Of a stretch of DNA of 64,000 nt, positions 59,393-64,000 are shown in pieces. The first letter of the stretch is position 1, and the number at the start of each line of letters is the position of its first letter. The notes beneath the pieces were generated by a model. That model saw only the letters and a list, made by a program, of their open reading frames with translations. It did no database searches and was not told the DNA's origin. The stretch covers positions 324,001-388,000 of the forward strand of contig NZ_CP016786.1 in NCBI RefSeq assembly GCF_002285495.1, in the 5' to 3' direction. Source of the DNA: Clostridium isatidis (GTDB lineage Bacteria; Bacillota; Clostridia; Clostridiales; Clostridiaceae). Made by a program: the position numbers and the translations under genes.

Positions 59393-61012
59393 ATGGCAAA
59401 GTTGATTAAATTCGGTGAAGACGCAAGAAGAAAGATGCAAGAAGGGGTTGATGCTTTAGCTGATACAGTTAAAGTAACATTAGGCCCAAAGGGAAGAAAC
59501 GTTGTTTTAAGTAAAAAGTTTGGTGCACCACTTATCACTAATGACGGTGTTTCAATTGCTAGAGAAATAGAATTAGAAGATCCATATGAAAATATGGGAG
59601 CTCAGCTTGTTAAAGAAGTTGCAACAAAAACAAATGACGTTGCAGGGGACGGTACTACAACAGCAACTCTTTTAGCTCAATCAATTATAAGAGAAGGTTT
59701 AAAAAATGTAACTGCTGGAGCTAACCCAATTTTAATCAGAAATGGTATTAAAATGGCTGTAGATAAGGCTGTTGAAGAAATAAAGAAAGCTTCAAAGCCT
59801 GTTAATGGAAAAGAAGATATAGCAAGAGTTGCAGCAATTTCTGCAGCAGATGAGGAAATTGGTAAATTAATATCTGATGCAATGGAAAAGGTAGGTAACG
59901 AAGGTGTTATTACTGTTGAAGAATCAAAATCAATGGGAACAGAACTAGACGTTGTTGAAGGTATGCAATTTGATAGAGGATATGTATCAGCTTACATGGT
60001 AACAGATACAGAAAAAATGGAAGCTGTACTAGATAATCCATATATATTAATAGTAGATAAAAAGATATCTAACATACAAGAACTTCTTCCAATATTAGAA
60101 CAAATAGTTCAATCAGGTAAGAAATTATTAATAATAGCTGAAGATGTTGAAGGCGATGCAATGACTACATTAGTAGTTAATAAGTTAAGAGGAACTTTCA
60201 CTTGTGTTGCAGTTAAAGCGCCAGGCTTTGGAGATAGAAGAAAAGAAATGCTTCAAGATATTGCTATATTAACAGGTGGTAAGGTAATTTCAGATGAATT
60301 AGGAATAGAATTAAAAGATGTTACTTTAGATATGCTTGGACAATCTGAAAGCGTAAAAGTAACTAAAGAAACTACTACTATAGTAAATGGTAGAGGTTCA
60401 AGCGAAGATATTAAAGAAAGAGTTGCTCAAATAAGAGCTCAAATAGAAGAAACAACGTCAGAATTTGATAAGGAAAAATTAACTGAAAGATTAGCTAAAT
60501 TAGCTGGTGGAGTTGCTGTAATTAAGGTTGGTGCAGCTACAGAAACAGAATTAAAAGAAAAGAAATTAAGAATAGAAGATGCTTTAGCAGCTACAAAAGC
60601 AGCTGTTGAAGAAGGTATTGTAGCAGGTGGTGGAGCTGCTTATGTTAATGTAATTAACGAAGTAGCTAAGGTAACTTCTGATGTACAAGATACTCAAATA
60701 GGTATAAACATTATAGTAAGAGCATTAGAAGAACCAATGAGACAAATTGCAACTAATGCAGGTCTTGAAGGTTCAGTAATAATAGAAAAGGTTAGAAATT
60801 CAGAAGCAGGAATTGGATACGATGCTTTAAGAGGAGAATATGTTGATATGATTAAGGCTGGTATAGTTGACCCAACTAAGGTTACAAGATCAGCACTACA
60901 AAATGCGGCTTCAGTTGCAGCAACATTCTTAACTACAGAAGCAGCAGTAGTTGATGCTCCAGAAAAAGAAAATCCAATGCCAGCTGGTGCAGGAATGGAA
61001 GGAATGTACTAA
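59393..61012 (+). CDS. groEL: Chaperonin GroEL
   Basis: 539-residue chaperonin. KFGEDARRKMQEGVDALADT, TLGPKGRNVVLSKKFGAP, AGDGTTTATLLAQSIIREG, the apical domain, and EEGIVAGGGAAY. The tail is PAGAGMEGMY, a short form of the usual GGM repeat. AAGGAGGTTCAG precedes the ATG. C-rich synonymous codons fit high expression. Heat-inducible with groES through CIRCE. Confidence 0.98.
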   Translation: MAKLIKFGEDARRKMQEGVDALADTVKVTLGPKGRNVVLSKKFGAPLITNDGVSIAREIELEDPYENMGAQLVKEVATKTNDVAGDGTTTATLLAQSIIREGLKNVTAGANPILIRNGIKMAVDKAVEEIKKASKPVNGKEDIARVAAISAADEEIGKLISDAMEKVGNEGVITVEESKSMGTELDVVEGMQFDRGYVSAYMVTDTEKMEAVLDNPYILIVDKKISNIQELLPILEQIVQSGKKLLIIAEDVEGDAMTTLVVNKLRGTFTCVAVKAPGFGDRRKEMLQDIAILTGGKVISDELGIELKDVTLDMLGQSESVKVTKETTTIVNGRGSSEDIKERVAQIRAQIEETTSEFDKEKLTERLAKLAGGVAVIKVGAATETELKEKKLRIEDALAATKAAVEEGIVAGGGAAYVNVINEVAKVTSDVQDTQIGINIIVRALEEPMRQIATNAGLEGSVIIEKVRNSEAGIGYDALRGEYVDMIKAGIVDPTKVTRSALQNAASVAATFLTTEAAVVDAPEKENPMPAGAGMEGMY

Positions 61013-61030
61013 TCAAAAAAAAACTTAAAT

Positions 61031-61082
61031 AAAAGGAATATGATGCTGATTTATATAAGAAGTATCATATTCCTTTTTTTTA
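61031..61082 (+). terminator. Terminator of groESL
   Basis: AAAAGGAATATGAT / ATCATATTCCTTTT with a 19-base loop that has extra pairing, then T-rich sequence. Confidence 0.85.
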
Positions 61083-61411
61083 TATTTTGAATATTAAACT
61101 ATTAAAATTTAATCTTTCACAAATAATTTATTTAAAAATTTATAATAAAAAAACAGTATGAAAAATAAATATAGTAAAAATTTTAATATTTTTTAGAAAA
61201 ATTTATCCTTATATTGCCAAACAAAAAATAAAATGGTAATATAATATTTGTTCGGAAATTGTTTGTTAAAATAAAAAATAGTTAGTATACCTTAAATAAA
61301 CAGTATTTATTTTTTATTAGTGTTATAATTAATGGAACAAAAACATAATAATAATTAATTAAAATCTATAAATAACAGCAATGACCGAGAATAGCAAGGC
61401 AGGTGAACTAA
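61083..61411. other. AT-rich gap upstream of the pilus locus
   Basis: Contains an inverted repeat TTATATTGCCA (61209-61219) / TGGTAATATAA (61234-61244) without a T-run. TTATAATTAATGG near 61324 may include a -10. I looked for a c-di-GMP riboswitch, common before clostridial pilus genes, and did not find its conserved motifs. No ORF. Confidence 0.4.
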
Positions 61412-62167
61412 TTGTATTTAATTATATTTATTTTAGGAATTACTATTGGAAGCTTCCTAAATGTATGTATTTATAGAATACCTAGAGAAGAATCAATAGC
61501 TTTTCCATCTTCTCATTGTACAAACTGTGGATATAATTTAAAAGCTTACGATTTAATTCCCATATTTAGTTATATATTTTTAAGGGGCAGATGTCGAAAG
61601 TGTAATGAAAAAATATCTATAATATATCCCTTAATTGAACTATTAAATGGAATTATATATGTTGTAATATTTTATTTTTATGGAATTAGTATAAGTACAA
61701 TTTTTCTTTCAATTTTTTCTTCCTTATTAATAGTTATTTCTGCTATAGATTTTAAAACTATGGAAGTGTATACATCAACTATAGTTTTTGGCTTAATTTT
61801 GGCAATAATTTATATAACTCTTGGAGCCTATTTTAATGAGATAAATTATAAAGATAAGCTATTAGGATGTATAGTAGGATTTTTAATTATCTTTCTAATA
61901 GTAAAAATAACAAGGGGAATGGGTGAAGGAGATTATGAAATTGCAGCCTTATGTGGCTTGTTTTTGGGATTAAGGTTAATATTAGTAGCTTTATTTTTAG
62001 GAATAGTAATAGCAGGAATAGCAGCAAGTATTATTTTAATATTAAAAGTTAAAGGCAGAAAATCTGAAATAGCTTTTGGACCTTATATAGCTCTGGGAAC
62101 ATTTATATCAATGATTTTAGGCGACAGTATTTTACAATTTTATCTAGGTTTTTTTGTTAAATTTTAA
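61412..62167 (+). CDS. pilD: Type IV prepilin leader peptidase / N-methyltransferase
   Basis: 251-residue membrane aspartyl protease that cuts prepilin leaders and methylates the new N-terminus. N-terminal GITIGSFLNVCIYRIPR, zinc-type pairs Cys36/Cys39 and Cys61/Cys64 in the cytosolic domain, catalytic Asp113 (AIDFKTMEV) and Asp174 (GEGDYE). Seven to eight TM helices. TTG start at 61412 behind AGGTGAACTAA. First of the type IV pilus genes, 112 bases before pilB. Confidence 0.92.
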   Translation: MYLIIFILGITIGSFLNVCIYRIPREESIAFPSSHCTNCGYNLKAYDLIPIFSYIFLRGRCRKCNEKISIIYPLIELLNGIIYVVIFYFYGISISTIFLSIFSSLLIVISAIDFKTMEVYTSTIVFGLILAIIYITLGAYFNEINYKDKLLGCIVGFLIIFLIVKITRGMGEGDYEIAALCGLFLGLRLILVALFLGIVIAGIAASIILILKVKGRKSEIAFGPYIALGTFISMILGDSILQFYLGFFVKF

Positions 62168-62279
62168 AGGTAATTAAATAAAATATTACCATTGAAACTT
62201 AATATTATATAAATTAATATTAAGTTAATCAAGTTATAAATGTTCTAAACATAAGAATATTCGGATAGGAGGGGAGTTT

Positions 62280-63971
62280 ATGGCTTTAGTGCAAAAGAAA
62301 AGGCTTGGAGATATTCTGTTAATGGCGGAAAAAATAACTCCTTCTCAACTTCAAAGTGCATTAAAAACTCAAAAGATTTTAGGTAAAAAATTGGGAGAAG
62401 TTTTAATTGAAAGCGGAATTGTATCAGAAGAAGACATAATTGATGCTATTGAAGCTCAGACGGGGATAAAAAAGATAGATTTAAACAATATTAACTTTGA
62501 TAAAAAAGCAATTAAAATTGTACCTCAAAATCTTTGTAATAAATATAATTTAATTGCATTTGGATTTGAAGAAGATAAAGTATTGGTTGCAATGTCGGAT
62601 CCATTAAATATATTTGCAATTGATGATATTTCTATATCTACAGGTTTGGCTGTAAAAACTTTTATTGCGCCTAAAAAAGATATAGACAAGTTTGTAAAAA
62701 TAAATTATAGCAGTGAAGGTGTTAACAAGGCTGCAGAAGAATTATCAAAAGAAACCTTAGAAGCAAAAACTATATCAGTAGATGTAGAAGAGGTTGATGA
62801 TGTAAAGAATGCGCCAGTAGTTAAAATGATAGAGTATTTATTTAAGAACTCAATTGAAATGAGAGCATCTGATATTCATATAGAACCTTTTGAGAAGGAA
62901 ATTAGAATAAGATATAGAATTGATGGAGAACTTACAACTATAAATACCTTAGGAATTGAGAGTTTAGCTCCATTAATAACAAGAATAAAAATACTAGCGA
63001 ATTTAAATATTGCAGAAAAAAGAATACCACAGGATGGAAGAATAATAACTAAAATAGGAAATACTGATGTTGATCTTAGAGTTTCAATTCTTCCAACAGT
63101 AAATGGTGAAAAGGTAGTTATAAGAATTTTAAATAGAGATAACTATAAGGTTGGAAAAGAGTATCTTGGATTGACTAAGGAAAATCTAAAAAAGTTAAAT
63201 AATATAATTTCAAATCCCCATGGAATAGTATTGGTTACTGGTCCAACGGGAAGTGGTAAATCAACAACTTTATATACTGTGTTAAGTGAACTTAATTCTA
63301 GTAATGTAAATATAATTACTGTAGAGGATCCGGTTGAATATACCCTTGATGGAATTAATCAAGTTAACGTTAATACAAAAGCTGGATTAACCTTTGCAAG
63401 CGGCTTGAGAAGTATTTTAAGACAAGACCCAGATATAATCATGATTGGGGAAATTAGAGATGAAGAAACTGCTCAAATTGCTATAAAAGCAGCTATAACA
63501 GGTCACTTGGTTTTAAGTACTCTACATACTAACGATGCACCATCTTCAATAACTAGATTAGTTGATATGGGAGTTGAGCCCTATTTGGTTGCCAGCTCAG
63601 TTGTAGGAGTAATAGCTCAAAGATTAGTTAGAAAAATATGCCAATATTGCAAAGAGGAATATGAAGCCTCAGAATATGAAAGAAAAACTCTTACTGGAAG
63701 TTCTAATGGAACATTAAAACTCTATAAGGGAAAAGGCTGTGGCCATTGTAATGGTACAGGATATATTGGAAGAATTGGTGTTTACGAGATAATGGAAGTA
63801 ACGAGAGAACATAGAGATATTATAAATAAAACAAGGGATTCTGATATTTTAAAAGATATATCAATAAAGCATGGAATGACAACCCTTGAAGATGAGTGTA
63901 AAAAACTAGTTTTAAATGGAACAACAACCATGCAGGAACTTGCAACTATAACATTGTTAGGGGATATATAA
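62280..63971 (+). CDS. pilB: Type IV pilus assembly ATPase PilB (GspE family)
   Basis: 563-residue hexameric motor for pilus extension. N-terminal MshEN-like domain (KKRLGDILLMAEKITPSQLQ, LNIFAIDDI), Walker A GPTGSGKST at ~321-329, ITVEDPVEYTLDGINQ (Asp box), Walker B IIMIGEIRDEETAQIA, His box LSTLHTNDAPSSI, and a zinc tetracysteine (CQYC ... CGHC). MshEN domains of PilB can bind c-di-GMP in other species. RBS AGGAGGGGAG. Probably heads an operon with the gene that starts at 63988. Confidence 0.94.
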   Translation: MALVQKKRLGDILLMAEKITPSQLQSALKTQKILGKKLGEVLIESGIVSEEDIIDAIEAQTGIKKIDLNNINFDKKAIKIVPQNLCNKYNLIAFGFEEDKVLVAMSDPLNIFAIDDISISTGLAVKTFIAPKKDIDKFVKINYSSEGVNKAAEELSKETLEAKTISVDVEEVDDVKNAPVVKMIEYLFKNSIEMRASDIHIEPFEKEIRIRYRIDGELTTINTLGIESLAPLITRIKILANLNIAEKRIPQDGRIITKIGNTDVDLRVSILPTVNGEKVVIRILNRDNYKVGKEYLGLTKENLKKLNNIISNPHGIVLVTGPTGSGKSTTLYTVLSELNSSNVNIITVEDPVEYTLDGINQVNVNTKAGLTFASGLRSILRQDPDIIMIGEIRDEETAQIAIKAAITGHLVLSTLHTNDAPSSITRLVDMGVEPYLVASSVVGVIAQRLVRKICQYCKEEYEASEYERKTLTGSSNGTLKLYKGKGCGHCNGTGYIGRIGVYEIMEVTREHRDIINKTRDSDILKDISIKHGMTTLEDECKKLVLNGTTTMQELATITLLGDI

Positions 63972-63987
63972 GGGGTGATAAGAAGTT

Positions 63988-64000
63988 ATGAAAGTTTATA
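63988..64000 (+). CDS. Start of a further pilus gene (partial, cut by window end)
   Basis: ATG at 63988 with AAGGGGTGATAAG upstream, 16 bases after pilB, encoding MKVY before the edge. By the usual order this would be pilC, the inner-membrane platform protein, but four codons prove nothing. Confidence 0.4.

Noticed and set aside
61250..61411. c-di-GMP riboswitch before the pilus genes
   Set aside because: Neither the class I nor the class II conserved blocks could be found.

Overview
The window reads as chromosomal DNA of a low-GC, spore-forming anaerobe of the Clostridium sensu stricto group. The composition is very AT-rich and strong AGGAGG-type ribosome binding sites are common. It carries pyruvate:ferredoxin oxidoreductase, gatCAB, Rex, a sporulation-type YtvI permease, a Cse60-like protein, CIRCE-controlled groESL and a Gram-positive type IV pilus locus. 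I cannot name the species from sequence alone.

Layout. 1-8.1 kb: a repeat lipoprotein, a decayed copy of a CAP-domain gene, nifJ, an alpha/beta hydrolase, a Cse60-like protein and a ydbS-ydbT-like pair. 8.2-14.3 kb: gatCAB, then a CadC-type repressor, a free HMA metallochaperone and a Zn/Cd P1B ATPase, with matching operators before the repressor and before the ATPase. 14.4-23.9 kb: Sir2 deacylase, PadR/HAAS pair, glucose PTS EIICB behind a GlcT-type antiterminator site, homoserine dehydrogenase, a DUF4003 protein, an XRE regulator broken by a stop codon, 5-FCL, and S-box-controlled metY. 24-30.7 kb: T-box-controlled thrS, two tRNA pairs flanking an HNH protein and an orphan gene, an S-box-controlled metT-type transporter, and ispF. 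31-35.7 kb: a class D sortase overlapping a gene that fuses the SigI C-terminal domain to an RsgI-like anti-sigma factor, then rluF, a DUF3298 protein with DnaA-box-like sites, and a CAP-domain protein. 36-45.8 kb: a P-type ATPase behind a yybP-ykoY (Mn2+) riboswitch, mannose-1-P guanylyltransferase, ytvI, rex, a DUF92 protein, an Ogg-type glycosylase and an amino-sugar kinase. 45.9-57.3 kb: a complete N-acetylgalactosamine (aga-type) catabolic cluster carrying one IS1182-like insertion. 57.5-64 kb: O-antigen-ligase-like protein, groESL, prepilin peptidase, pilB and the first codons of a further pilus gene.

Genes working together. The aga cluster takes GalNAc in through EIIA/B/C/D. NagA deacetylates GalNAc-6-P, AgaS deaminates and isomerises the product to tagatose-6-P, a PfkB kinase makes the bisphosphate, and a class II aldolase splits it to triose phosphates. 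Two SAM riboswitches tie methionine synthesis (metY) and probable methionine uptake (metT) to the same signal. Two separate metal-export modules are present: the CadC/P1B set and the Mn-riboswitch ATPase.

The most unusual object is the SigI-C/RsgI single-chain protein at 31.6-32.6 kb, encoded directly after a sortase. Other items worth attention are a promoter-terminator unit with no ORF upstream of rex, three perfect DnaA boxes within 271 bp, and the CAP-gene remnant that still keeps its promoter.
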